This document shows, piece by piece, positions 28,336-46,000 of a stretch of DNA of 64,000 nucleotides. Source of the stretch: Mycobacterium saskatchewanense (GTDB lineage: Bacteria; Actinomycetota; Actinomycetes; Mycobacteriales; Mycobacteriaceae). The stretch is from contig NZ_AP022573.1 of the NCBI RefSeq assembly GCF_010729105.1, positions 434,001 through 498,000 of the forward strand, written 5' to 3'. Made by a program: the position numbers and the translations under genes. The notes beneath the pieces were generated by a model. That model was not told the origin of the DNA, made no database searches, and was given only the letters and a program-made list of their open reading frames with translations. The stretch's first letter is position 1; every line of letters begins with the position of its first letter.

Positions 28336-28341
28336 TACCCT
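28336..28341 (+). promoter_or_regulatory. Promoter of PE gene 5
   Basis: TACCCT within ATTACCCTCA, 62 bp before the ATG, the same placement as in PE genes 2 and 4. Confidence 0.5.
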
Positions 28342-28397
28342 CAAGTCTGCCTCGACTCGTCGGGCCCTAGTCGTTCATTTGTCGTGGGGAGATGGAC

Positions 28398-31300
28398 ATG
28401 TCATTCGTATTCGCGGTACCAGATGTAGTCGAGATTGCAGCGCAGGACCTGGCGGGCATCCGCTCGGCGCTGGATGAGGTCGCGCAAGCGGTCGTCGCGC
28501 CGACAACCGGACTGGTGCCGGCGGCCGGCGACGAGGTGTCGGCCGCGATCGCCTCGCTGTTCGGAAACTTCGGTGAGGAATTCCAGGCCCTCAACGCCCA
28601 AGTCGGGGCGTTCCACAACGCGTTCGTCAACGCGTTGGGTGGTGGCGCGGCCGCATATGCGAGTGCCGAGGTGGCCAACTCGGCGGCGTTCCTCTCCGGA
28701 AGCGGCAATCTGGCCGCGGACCTCGGCGCCGCGCTGTCCGGATTTGGCGCCTCGCTCGGCGCGTCGCTGTCGGGCGGCTTGAGCACCAGCCTCGGGGCAA
28801 GCCTTGGGCCCACCATCGGGACGCTGCTCAGCGCCGGCATCGGCGGAGTCGCCGCCCAGACCGGCGGATTCATCTTGTCGAGCATCGGTGGCGGTCTGGT
28901 CGCGACGGGCAATGCAATCACGCAGGCCGGGCTCGCTCTGGAAAACGCCGGCGCAAGCCTGTCGGCCCTCGGTGGTCCGCTGGTCGCCCAGGCCAACGCC
29001 GCGCTGGCCGCGCTGCTCAACGCAGACTTCGCCGCCAACATCAGCGCGGCACTCAACGCCGGCGTGAACGGCAGTCTCGCCGGGTTGTTCCAGACCGGCG
29101 CCAACTTGGCCGGCAACCTCGGGGCCAACCTCAACGGCGCGCTCAATGCCTTGTTGAGCGGCAACCTGGCATTGCCCGCCCTGCCGCCCATCACGTTCCC
29201 GGCGTTGCCGCCGATTGCGTTGCCGAACATCGGTGCTGACATCAACGCGGCGCTCAACGCGCTGCTGTCGGGCAACCTGGCGTTGCCGGGTCTGCCGCCG
29301 ATCACGTTCCCGGCGTTGCCGCCGATTGCGTTGCCGAACATCGGTGCTGACATCAACGCGGCGCTCAACGCGCTGCTGTCGGGCAACCTGGCGTTGCCGG
29401 GTCTGCCGCCGATCACGTTCCCGGCGTTGCCGCCGATTGCGTTGCCGAACATCGGTGCTGACATCAACGCGGCGCTCAACGCGCTGCTGTCGGGCAACCT
29501 GGCGTTGCCGGGTCTGCCGCCGATCACGTTCCCGGCGCTGCCGCCGATTGCGTTGCCGAACCTGGGCAACCTGGGCGTGGAGCTGAGCGCGGCACTCAAT
29601 GGCATCAGCGGCTCGCTGAGTGCGTCCCTGAACGGGTTGGGTGCGTCGCTGAACGCGGCTCTGAATGCGGCGCTGTCGGGCAGCCTGGCGTTGCCGGGTC
29701 TGCCGCCGATCACGTTCCCGGCCCTGCCGCCGATCTCCTTGCCGGACATCGGAGCTGACATCAACGCGGCGCTCAACGCGGCGCTGTCGGGCAGCCTGGC
29801 GCTGCCAGGTCTGCCGCCGATCACGATCCCCGGGCTGCCGGCCTTCACGTTACCCGGCCTCCCGCCGATCACGCTGTCGCTCGGCGCCCTCGGGACTGAC
29901 CTCAGCGGTGCGCTCAATGCCTTGCTCACTGGCAGCCTGACGCTGCCGGGCCTGCCGCCGTTCACCTTCCCAGGCCTGCCGCCGCTCACCCTGCCGACGC
30001 TGCCCCAACTTGGCGCGGACATCAACGCGGCGATCAACGCGGCGCTGTCGGGGAGCTTGGCGTTGCCGGGTCTGCCGCCGATCACGTTGCCGGCGTTGAC
30101 GTTGCCGAGCCTGGGCAATCTGGGTGTTGAGCTCAGTGCGGCGCTCAATGGGATCAGTGGTTCGCTCAGTGCGTCGCTGAACGGGTTGGGTGCGTCGCTG
30201 AACGCGGCTCTGAATGCGGCGTTGTCGGGCAGCCTGGCGTTGCCGGGTCTGCCGCCGATCACGTTCCCGGCGTTGCCGCCGATTGCGTTGCCGGACATCG
30301 GTGTTGACATCAACGCCGCCCTGAACGCGTTGTTGTCGGGGAACCTGGCGTTGCCGGGTCTGCCGCCGATCACGTTCCCGGCGTTGCCGCCGATTGCGTT
30401 GCCGGACATCGGTGCTGACATCAATGCGGCGATTAACACGTTGCTGTCGGGCAGCCTGGCGTTGCCGGGTCTGCCGCCGATCACGCTGCCGGCCCTGCCG
30501 CCAATTTCGTTGCCGGACATCGGTGCTGACATCAACGCGGCCCTTAATGCGGTGTTGACCGGTAACTTGGCGTTGCCGGGCTTCCCGCCGATCACGTTGC
30601 CGCCCATCACCTTCCCGGCGTTGCCGGACCTGGGCAGTCTGGGTGTTGAGCTCAGTGCGGCGCTCAATGGGATCAGTGGTTCGCTCAGTGCGTCGCTGAA
30701 CGGGTTGGGTGCGTCGCTGAACGCGGCGTTGAACGCGGCGTTGTCGGGCAGCCTGGCGTTGCCGGGTCTGCCGCCGATCACGTTCCCGGCGTTGCCGCCG
30801 ATTGCGTTGCCGGACATCGGTGCTGACATCAACGCGGCGCTCAATGCGTTGTTGACGGGGAACCTGGCGTTGCCGGGTCTGCCGCCGATCACGTTCCCGG
30901 CGTTGCCGCCGCTGACGTTGCCGGACATCGGTGCTGACATCAACGCGGCGCTCAACGCGCTGCTGTCGGGCAACCTGGCGTTGCCGGGTCTGCCGCCGAT
31001 CACGTTCCCGGCCCTGCCGCCAATTTCGTTGCCGAACATCGGTGCTGACATCAACGCCGCCATCAATGCGGTGTTGACCGGTAACCTGGCGCTGCCGGGC
31101 TTCCCGCCGATCACGTTCCCGGCCTTGCCGCCGTTGGCGTTGCCGGACCTGGGCAGTCTGGGTGTTGAGCTGAGCGCGGCGCTCAATGGGATCAGTGGTT
31201 CGCTCAGTGCGTCGCTGAACGGGTTGGGTGCGTCGCTGAACGCGGCGTTGAACGCGGCGTTGTCGGGCAGCCTGGCGTTGCCGGGCCTGCCGCCGATCAC

Positions 31301-33215
31301 GTTCCCGGCGCTGCCGCCGTTGACGCTGCCGAATATCGGTGCTGACATCAACGCCGCCCTCAACGCGTTGTTGACGGGCAGCGTGACGATCCCCGGCTTC
31401 CCGCCGATCACCCTGCCCGGCCTGCCGTCGCTGACCCTGTCGCTGGGTGCGCTCGGTACCGACATCAACGCCGCCCTCAACGCGTTGTTGACGGGCAGCT
31501 TGACGATTCCGGGCTTGCCGCCGATCACCCTGCCGGGCCTGCCGTCGCTGACCCTGTCGTTGGGGGCGCTCGGTACCGACCTCAATGCGGCGATCAACGC
31601 GGCGCTGTCGGGGAGCTTGGCGTTGCCGGGCTTGCCGCCGATCACGTTGCCGGCGTTGACGTTGCCGGACCTGGGCAATCTGGGTGTTGAGCTCAGTGCG
31701 GCGCTCAATGGGATCAGTGGTTCGCTCAGTGCGTCGCTGAACGGGTTGGGTGCGTCGCTGAACGCGGCGTTGAATGCGGCGTTGTCGGGCAGCCTGGCGT
31801 TGCCGGGTCTGCCGCCGATCACGTTCCCGGCGTTGCCGCCGATTGCGTTGCCGGACATCGGTGCTGACATCAATGCGGCGATTAACACGTTGCTGTCGGG
31901 CAGCCTGGCGTTGCCGGGTCTGCCGCCGATCACGCTGCCGGCCCTGCCGCCGCTGACGTTGCCGGACATCGGTGCTGACATCAACGCGGCCCTTAATGCG
32001 GTGTTGACCGGTAACTTGGCGTTGCCGGGCTTCCCGCCGATCACGTTGCCGCCCATCACCTTCCCGGCGTTGCCGGACCTGGGCAGTCTGGGTGTTGAGC
32101 TCAGTGCGGCGCTCAATGGGATCAGTGGTTCGCTCAGTGCGTCGCTGAACGGGTTGGGTGCGTCGCTGAACGCGGCGTTGAACGCGGCGTTGTCGGGCAG
32201 CCTGGCGTTGCCGGGCCTGCCGCCGATCACGTTCCCGGCGCTGCCGCCGATTGCGTTGCCGGACATCGGTGCTGACATCAATGCGGCGCTCAATGCGTTG
32301 TTGACGGGGAACCTGGCGTTGCCGGGTCTGCCGCCGATTACGTTCCCGGCGTTGCCGCCGATTGCGTTGCCGGACATCGGTGCTGACATCAACGCCGCCC
32401 TGAACGCGCTGCTGTCGGGGAACCTGGCGCTGCCGGGTCTGCCGCCGATCACCCTCCCGCCGTTCGCGTTGCCGAACCTGGGCAACCTGGGTGTGGAGCT
32501 GAGCGCCGCGCTCAACGGGATCAGCGGCTCACTGAGCGCTTCGCTTAACGGGCTGAGTGCATCGCTGAACGCGATGCTGGGCGGCAGCCTGAACCTGGGT
32601 GCCAATCTCAACGGGTTGATCCAGACGGGTGCGACGCTGGCCGGTAACTTCGTCACCGGCCTGGGTGACCTGGCCACCAACATCACGGCGGGCCTGAACA
32701 CGGCGATCCAGACGGGGGCGAACCTGGCCGCCGACTTCTTCGCCGCGCTGCCGACCCTGTCGCTCCCCAACCTGGGGCTGACGATCAACGCGGCACTGAG
32801 CGCCAGCCTCGGCGGGGCCCTGAACGGCCTGCTGAATGCCACTGGGTCGCTGGCAGGCGGCCTCACCGGTGGTCTGGCCGGCCTGGTCAACGCCGGCGAG
32901 ACCCTCGGGGCGAGCCTCGGCGCCGGACTGGGCGGTCTCGCGCAGACCGGTGGCACGCTGGCCACCATCTGGGTGGACACCACCCAGGCCGTGGCGGACG
33001 CCCTGGGCACGGGCCTCGAGGCGAGCGTCGGGGTTGCCTTCCCGGGTCTGTTCCAGACCGGTGAGACCCTCGCGCTCGGGCTCGAGGACGCCGTCGGCGG
33101 GCTGGCTCAGACGACTGGTGGTCTGACGGCCTCCCTGGAAGCCGCGCTGACCGACCTGGGGGCCTCCCTCCAGGCCGCCATCAACGCCAGCCTGGGCATC
33201 GGCATAGCCGCCTGA
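28398..33215 (+). CDS. Giant PE-family protein with leucine/proline-rich helix-extended repeats
   Basis: 1,605 residues. Residues 1-95 are a PE domain with secretion motif YASAE. A Gly/Ala/Ser helical linker (about 100-240) follows. Residues about 240-1,395 hold some 26 copies of a unit of usually 37 residues: an amphipathic part INAALNALLSGN then an extended part LALPGLPPITFPALPPI. Seven units are headed by an extra VELSAALNGISGSLSASLNG segment, giving a higher-order period. The C-terminal 200 residues carry GL--TG--LA repeats. It lacks both PGRS repeats and the C-terminal domain of PE genes 1-4. ATG at 28398 is chosen over 28392 (GGGGAG 6 bp upstream, MSF start). Role unknown; probably surface-exposed. 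Confidence 0.9.
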   Translation: MSFVFAVPDVVEIAAQDLAGIRSALDEVAQAVVAPTTGLVPAAGDEVSAAIASLFGNFGEEFQALNAQVGAFHNAFVNALGGGAAAYASAEVANSAAFLSGSGNLAADLGAALSGFGASLGASLSGGLSTSLGASLGPTIGTLLSAGIGGVAAQTGGFILSSIGGGLVATGNAITQAGLALENAGASLSALGGPLVAQANAALAALLNADFAANISAALNAGVNGSLAGLFQTGANLAGNLGANLNGALNALLSGNLALPALPPITFPALPPIALPNIGADINAALNALLSGNLALPGLPPITFPALPPIALPNIGADINAALNALLSGNLALPGLPPITFPALPPIALPNIGADINAALNALLSGNLALPGLPPITFPALPPIALPNLGNLGVELSAALNGISGSLSASLNGLGASLNAALNAALSGSLALPGLPPITFPALPPISLPDIGADINAALNAALSGSLALPGLPPITIPGLPAFTLPGLPPITLSLGALGTDLSGALNALLTGSLTLPGLPPFTFPGLPPLTLPTLPQLGADINAAINAALSGSLALPGLPPITLPALTLPSLGNLGVELSAALNGISGSLSASLNGLGASLNAALNAALSGSLALPGLPPITFPALPPIALPDIGVDINAALNALLSGNLALPGLPPITFPALPPIALPDIGADINAAINTLLSGSLALPGLPPITLPALPPISLPDIGADINAALNAVLTGNLALPGFPPITLPPITFPALPDLGSLGVELSAALNGISGSLSASLNGLGASLNAALNAALSGSLALPGLPPITFPALPPIALPDIGADINAALNALLTGNLALPGLPPITFPALPPLTLPDIGADINAALNALLSGNLALPGLPPITFPALPPISLPNIGADINAAINAVLTGNLALPGFPPITFPALPPLALPDLGSLGVELSAALNGISGSLSASLNGLGASLNAALNAALSGSLALPGLPPITFPALPPLTLPNIGADINAALNALLTGSVTIPGFPPITLPGLPSLTLSLGALGTDINAALNALLTGSLTIPGLPPITLPGLPSLTLSLGALGTDLNAAINAALSGSLALPGLPPITLPALTLPDLGNLGVELSAALNGISGSLSASLNGLGASLNAALNAALSGSLALPGLPPITFPALPPIALPDIGADINAAINTLLSGSLALPGLPPITLPALPPLTLPDIGADINAALNAVLTGNLALPGFPPITLPPITFPALPDLGSLGVELSAALNGISGSLSASLNGLGASLNAALNAALSGSLALPGLPPITFPALPPIALPDIGADINAALNALLTGNLALPGLPPITFPALPPIALPDIGADINAALNALLSGNLALPGLPPITLPPFALPNLGNLGVELSAALNGISGSLSASLNGLSASLNAMLGGSLNLGANLNGLIQTGATLAGNFVTGLGDLATNITAGLNTAIQTGANLAADFFAALPTLSLPNLGLTINAALSASLGGALNGLLNATGSLAGGLTGGLAGLVNAGETLGASLGAGLGGLAQTGGTLATIWVDTTQAVADALGTGLEASVGVAFPGLFQTGETLALGLEDAVGGLAQTTGGLTASLEAALTDLGASLQAAINASLGIGIAA
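29113..32590 (+). repeat. In-frame 111-bp tandem repeat array inside PE gene 5
   Basis: The basic period is 111 bp; for example, the same segment recurs from 29214 and 29325. Longer near-identical blocks also recur: the stretch from about 30520 to 30745 reappears about 1,449 bp later, at 31970-32190. All copies stay in frame, and length variation between strains is expected. Confidence 0.95.
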
Positions 33216-33346
33216 TCCGCGGGTAAGCCCCAGCGCCCCGGAGCCCTGTCGGCGCCGGTCTCGTCCCCAAGCGAGACCTCGACCGACACGGCGCTCCGCG
33301 GCGCTGTCATGCCAGGCACGAGCCGCAGTCGAATGGATTTGCAATC

Positions 33347-35625
<2,279 letters not shown>

Positions 35626-35629
<4 letters not shown>

Positions 35630-36509
35630 CCCGCGCCACCGAAGACCTGCCGACGCAGATCAAGGCCGAGGTGCTGGCCGAGGCCCTGCCGTGGCTCAAG
35701 CAGCTGCACGGCAAGATCGTCGTCGTCAAATACGGCGGTAACGCCATGACCGACGAGACGCTGAAACACGCCTTCGCGGCCGACATGGCGTTCCTGCGGA
35801 ACTGCGGCATCCATCCCGTCGTCGTGCACGGCGGCGGACCGCAGATCAGTGCGATGCTGCGCCGGCTGGGCATCGAGGGCGATTTCAAGGGCGGCTTCCG
35901 GGTCACGACGCCCGAGGTGCTCGACGTCGCGCGGATGGTGCTGTTCGGCCACGTGGGCCGCGAACTGGTAAATCTGATCAACGCCCACGGCCCCTACGCC
36001 GTGGGTATCACCGGTGAGGACGCGCAGCTGTTCACCGCCGTCCGGCGCAGCGTCATCGTCGACGGGGTGGCCACCGACATCGGCCTGGTCGGCGACGTCG
36101 AACTGGTCAACACCGCGGCGGTTCTCGACTTGATCGCCGCGGGCCGCATCCCCGTGGTGTCGACCCTCGCGCCCGATGCCGAAGGCGTCGTCTACAACAT
36201 CAACGCGGACACCGCGGCCGCGGCGTTGGCCGAGGCGCTGCGAGCCGAGAAGCTGTTGATGCTCACCGACGTCGAAGGCCTGTACACCAGCTGGCCCAAC
36301 ACGGACTCGCTCGTGAGCGAAATCGACACTGCCACACTGTCCCAACTGCTACCCACGCTGGAGGCGGGCATGATTCCCAAAGTCGAAGCGTGCCTGCGTG
36401 CCGTCACCGGCGGGGTGCCGAGCGCGCATGTCATCGACGGCCGGGTCAAGCATTGCGTCCTGGTCGAGCTCTTCACGCACGCGGGCACCGGCACCAAGGT
36501 GGTGAGCGC

Positions 36510-36513
<4 letters not shown>
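35626..36513 (+). CDS. argB: N-acetylglutamate kinase
   Basis: 295 residues from ATG 35626, overlapping the argJ stop. Amino-acid kinase fold: KYGGNAM at the N terminus, the substrate loop VHGGGPQIS, and NINADTAA plus [12 protein letters not shown] in the ATP domain. It catalyses the second, usually arginine-inhibited, step. The N-terminal helix preceding the kinase domain is the feature of arginine-sensitive hexameric forms. Confidence 0.97.
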
Positions 36514-39107
<2,594 letters not shown>

Positions 39108-39122
39108 GAAGGAGATTGGTTG

Positions 39123-41832
<2,710 letters not shown>

Positions 41833-41865
41833 CGGCGGTCTGGGTGCCGGGCGGCCTGAGCGGGC

Positions 41866-41871
41866 TAAAAT
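41866..41871 (+). promoter_or_regulatory. Candidate -10 box for pks10
   Basis: TAAAAT matches TANNNT, 64 bp before pks10, and sits inside a small inverted repeat GGCTA-AAA-TAGCC. No -35 box is recognised. It would separate the polyketide locus from the arg operon. Confidence 0.4.
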
Positions 41872-41934
41872 AGCCGGTCTGAGCGTCCGGCAGAATCCTT
41901 CGGTCCGGATCTTCGTCGCCAAGGGGTGGGCTGA

Positions 41935-42996
41935 ATGAGCGTCGTCGCCGGAGTCTTCGGTGCATTACCGCCCTATCGCTACTCGCAGCGCGAGCTCACC
42001 GACTTCTTCATCAGCATTCCCGACTTCGAGGGTTACGAGGACATCGTCCGGCAGCTGCACGCCAGCGCCAAGGTCAACAGCCGCCACCTGGTGCTGCCGC
42101 TGGAGCGGTATCCGGCGCTCACCGACTTCGGGATGGCCAACCGGATCTTCATCGACAACGCCGTGGACCTCGGCTGCGAGGCGCTGTCGGGCGCCCTCGA
42201 CGAGGCCGGGCTGCGGCCCCAGGACCTGGACGTCCTGATCACCACGACGGTCACCGGCCTGGCGGTGCCTTCACTGGACGCGCGCATCGCAGGCCGGCTG
42301 GGTCTGCGCGACGACGTGCGCCGGGTCCCGCTGTTCGGCCTGGGCTGCGTGGCCGGGGCGGCCGGGGTGGCCCGCCTGCACGACTACCTGCGTGGGGCCC
42401 CCGACGGCGCCGCCGCCCTGGTGTCGGTAGAGCTGTGCTCGCTCACGTACCCCGGCTACAAGCCGTCGCTCGCGGGGCTCGTCGGCAGCGCCCTGTTCGC
42501 CGACGGGGCCGGAGCGGTGGTGGCCGTCGGCGATCGGCGCGCCGAGGAGGTGGACGCCCGCGGGCCCGGGATCGTCGATTCGCGCAGCCACCTCTACCCC
42601 GACTCGCTGCGCACCATGGGTTACGACGTCGGCGCCACCGGATTCGAGCTGGTGCTGTCGAAGGACGTTGCGGCCGTCGTGGAGCAATACCTGCACGACG
42701 ATGTCACCGGATTCCTGGCCGCGCACGGCCTGAGCACCACCGACATCGGCGCCTGGGTCAGCCACCCCGGCGGTCCGAAGGTGATCGAGGCCATCAACGC
42801 GAGCCTGGACCTGTCTCCGCAGGCGTTGGAGCTGACGTGGCGGTCGCTGGGCGAGATCGGCAATCTGTCGTCGGCGTCGGTGCTGCACGTGCTGCGCGAC
42901 ACCATCGCCAAAAAGGCGCCCACCGACAGCCCCGGGCTGATGATCGCGATGGGACCCGGCTTCTGCTCCGAACTCGTCTTGCTGCGCTGGCCGTGA
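41935..42996 (+). CDS. pks10: Type III polyketide synthase (chalcone-synthase-like, Rv1660/pks10-like)
   Basis: 353-residue homodimeric type III PKS. The catalytic triad is complete: Cys138 in GLGCVAGA, His277 in WVSHPGG, Asn310 in GNLSSASV. The C-terminal loop [15 protein letters not shown] closes the fold. It should condense an acyl starter with (methyl)malonyl-CoA units and cyclise to a pyrone or resorcinol. In M. tuberculosis, pks10 disruption has been reported to affect dimycocerosates; the related Pks11 and Pks18 make alkylpyrones in vitro. ATG at 41935 has GGGGTGGG upstream. It is very similar to the type III gene at 60062, so the two are paralogues flanking the type I genes. Confidence 0.92.
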   Translation: MSVVAGVFGALPPYRYSQRELTDFFISIPDFEGYEDIVRQLHASAKVNSRHLVLPLERYPALTDFGMANRIFIDNAVDLGCEALSGALDEAGLRPQDLDVLITTTVTGLAVPSLDARIAGRLGLRDDVRRVPLFGLGCVAGAAGVARLHDYLRGAPDGAAALVSVELCSLTYPGYKPSLAGLVGSALFADGAGAVVAVGDRRAEEVDARGPGIVDSRSHLYPDSLRTMGYDVGATGFELVLSKDVAAVVEQYLHDDVTGFLAAHGLSTTDIGAWVSHPGGPKVIEAINASLDLSPQALELTWRSLGEIGNLSSASVLHVLRDTIAKKAPTDSPGLMIAMGPGFCSELVLLRWP

Positions 42997-43021
42997 GGCG
43001 CCGCCTGTTGGGCCTGAAGAT

Positions 43022-46000
43022 GTGAACGGCAATCACGATGAGCTCGTCAAGGCGCTCCGCAAAACGCTGAAGGAAAACGAGCGTCTGAAGCGGGAGAACC
43101 GCCAGTACCTGTCGGTGATCGCGGAGGCCGCACCGGAGCCGGTCGCGGTGGTGGGGATGGCCTGCCGCTATCCCGGCGGCGTGGACTCGCCGAAGGCCCT
43201 GTGGGAGATGGTGGTGCGCGGCCGCGACGTGGTGTCGGACTTCCCGGCCGACCGCGGTTGGGACCTGGCGGGGCTGTTCGATCCCGACCCCGACGCGGTG
43301 GGGAAGTCCTACACCCGTTGCGGAGGATTCCTGGCGGACGTCGCTGATTTCGATGCCGCGTTCTTCGGCATCGCGCCCAGTGAGGCGCTCGCGATGGATC
43401 CCCAGCAGCGCCTGCTGCTGGAGGTGTCGTGGGAGGCGCTGGAGCGCGCCGGCATCGACCCGTTCGCGTTGCGCGGTTCACAGACGGGCGTGTTCGCCGG
43501 CATCTTTCACGGCTCGTACGGCGGCCAGGGGCGCGTGCCGGGGGACCTGGAGAGGTACGGGCTGCGCGGTTCGACGCTGAGCGTGGCCTCGGGCCGGGTG
43601 GCCTACGCGCTGGGGCTGGAGGGCCCGGCGGTGTCGGTCGACACGGCGTGCTCGTCGTCGTTGGTCGCCCTGCACCTGGCGGCGCAGTCGCTGCGCTCGG
43701 GAGAATGCGACCTGGCGCTCGCCGGGGGTGTGACCGTGATGGCCACCCCGGCCATGTTCGTCGAATTCAGCCGCCAGCGGGCGCTGGCCGTCGACGGCCG
43801 GTGCAAGGCGTACGCGGGCGCCGCCGACGGGACGGGGTTCTCCGAGGGCGTCGGGGTGCTGGTCCTCGAGCGGCTGGCCGACGCCCGGCGGTCGGGGCAT
43901 CAGGTCCTGGCGCTGCTCCGGGGGTCGGCGGTCAACCAGGACGGCGCCTCCAACGGGCTGGCGACGCCCAACGGGCCGTCGCAGCAGCGGGTGATCCGCG
44001 CGGCGCTGACCAACGCGCGCCTGAACACGGCCGACGTGGACGTGGTCGAGGGGCACGGGACCGGGACGACGCTGGGCGACCCCATCGAGGCCCAGGCGCT
44101 GCTGGCTACGTACGGGCGGGGCCGACCGGCCGACCGGCCGCTGTGGTTGGGCTCGATCAAATCCAACATGGGCCACACCTCGGCGGCGGCTGGCGCGGGC
44201 GGCGTCATCAAGATGGTGCAGGCCATGCGGCATGGGCTGATGCCGAAGACCCTGCACGTGGACGAGCCGACGCCGCACGTCGACTGGTCGGCCGGGGCGG
44301 TGTCGTTGCTGACCGAACCGCGACCCTGGCCCGCGGGGGACCGGCCGCGCCGCGCGGGCGTGTCGTCGTTCGGGATCAGCGGGACCAACGCGCACGTGAT
44401 CCTGGAGGAGCCGCCCTCGGACGTTGCCGCCGCCGATGGCGACGACGTGCCCGTGCCGTGGGTGGTGTCGGCACGATCGGCGGACGCGCTGGCCCGCCAA
44501 GCCGAGCGGCTTCTGGAACACGTGCAAGCCCACCCGGAGTCGCGCGCGGTCGACGTGGGTTGGTCGCTGGTGTCGACGCGACCCCAGTTCGAGCATCGCG
44601 CGGTGCTGGTCGGCGGGGACCGCGAGGGCGAATTGGCGGGCCTCGCGGCCGGTGAGCCCGGCGCGGGCGTGGTGGTCGGCCGGGCGGGCGCGGTCGGCAG
44701 GACGGTCTTCGTGTTTCCCGGCCAGGGCTCCCAGTGGGCCGGCATGGGGGCCGAATTGCTCGACGCGTCATCGGTTTTCGCCGAGCACCTGCATCGCTGC
44801 GAGAAGGCGCTGGCCGAGCACGTGCAGTGGTCGCTGGTGGACGTGCTCCGCGGATCGCCGGGTGCGCCCGGCCTGGACCGGGTGGACGTGGTGCAGCCGG
44901 CGCTGTGGGCGGTGATGGTGTCGCTGGCCGAACTGTGGCGGTCGGTGGGCGTGACACCCGACGCGGTTATCGGGCACTCGCAGGGCGAGATCGCCGCCGC
45001 CTGCGTGGCCGGGGCGCTGTCGCTGGAGGACGCCGCCCGGGTCGTGGCGCTCAGGAGCCGGCTGCTGCTGCGATTATCGGGCGCGGGCGGCATGGTGTCG
45101 CTGGCGTGCGGGGCGCAGCAGGCCCGGGAGCTGATCGCTCCCTGGGGCGATCGGCTCAACGTCGCGGCCGTCAACGGCGTCTCGGCGGTCGCCGTCTCCG
45201 GGGCGACGGACGCCCTGGCGGAGCTGATGCGCCGCTGCGAGGCCGAAGGCGTCCGGGCCCGGGTCATCGACGTCGACTACGCATCACATTCGGCACAGGT
45301 CGAGGCGATTGGCGCGGAACTGGCCGATGCGCTGGCCGGCCTCGCGCCGCGGTCGTCGTCGGTAGCGTTCTTCTCCACCGTGACCGGTGAGCGCATGGAC
45401 GGCGCCGGCCTGACCGCCGCGTACTGGTACCAAAGCATCCGGGAGACGGTGCAGTTCGAGCGCGCCGTACGCACGGCCTGCGCCGCCGGGTACGGCGCGT
45501 TCGTCGAATGCAGCCCGCACCCCATCCTGACCGCCGGGATCGAGCAGATCTGGGCGGACTGCCGGGGCGGCGACGAGCCCGTCGTCATCCCGTCGTTGGG
45601 CCGCGACGACGGAGGGCTGCAACGCTTCTGGGCGTCGGTCGGCCAGGCGCACGTGGCGGGGGTGGGTGTCGACTGGCGGTCCGCCCTCGCGGGGTTCGGT
45701 GGGCGGCGCGTTGACCTGCCCACCTATGCCTTTGCCCGGCAACGGTTCTGGCTTCCCGGCGGTTTTGCGGGTTCTTCCGACGCCGCGGGCATGGGCCTGG
45801 CGGCCGCCGGGCACGGACTGCTGGGCGCAATCCTCCGGCGGCCGGACTCGGGCGGGGTGGTGCTGACGGGCCGGATCTCGACGGTCGCGCAGCCATGGCT
45901 GGCCGATCACGCGGTGAGCGGGACCGTGATCTTGCCGGGGGCGGCGTTCGTCGAGATGGCCGTGCGGGCCGGCGACGAGGTCGGGTGCGCGGCGATCGAG

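Noticed and set aside
29113..32590. Regular repeats reminiscent of a CRISPR array
   Set aside because: The 111-bp period is in frame and codes for protein continuously; there are no unique spacers and no cas genes.
28367..33010. A 1,547-codon open frame on the minus strand opposite PE gene 5
   Set aside because: It is the mirror of a repetitive, codon-biased gene. It has no ribosome-binding site and its product is low-complexity. The plus strand has a PE domain, secretion motif and promoter.
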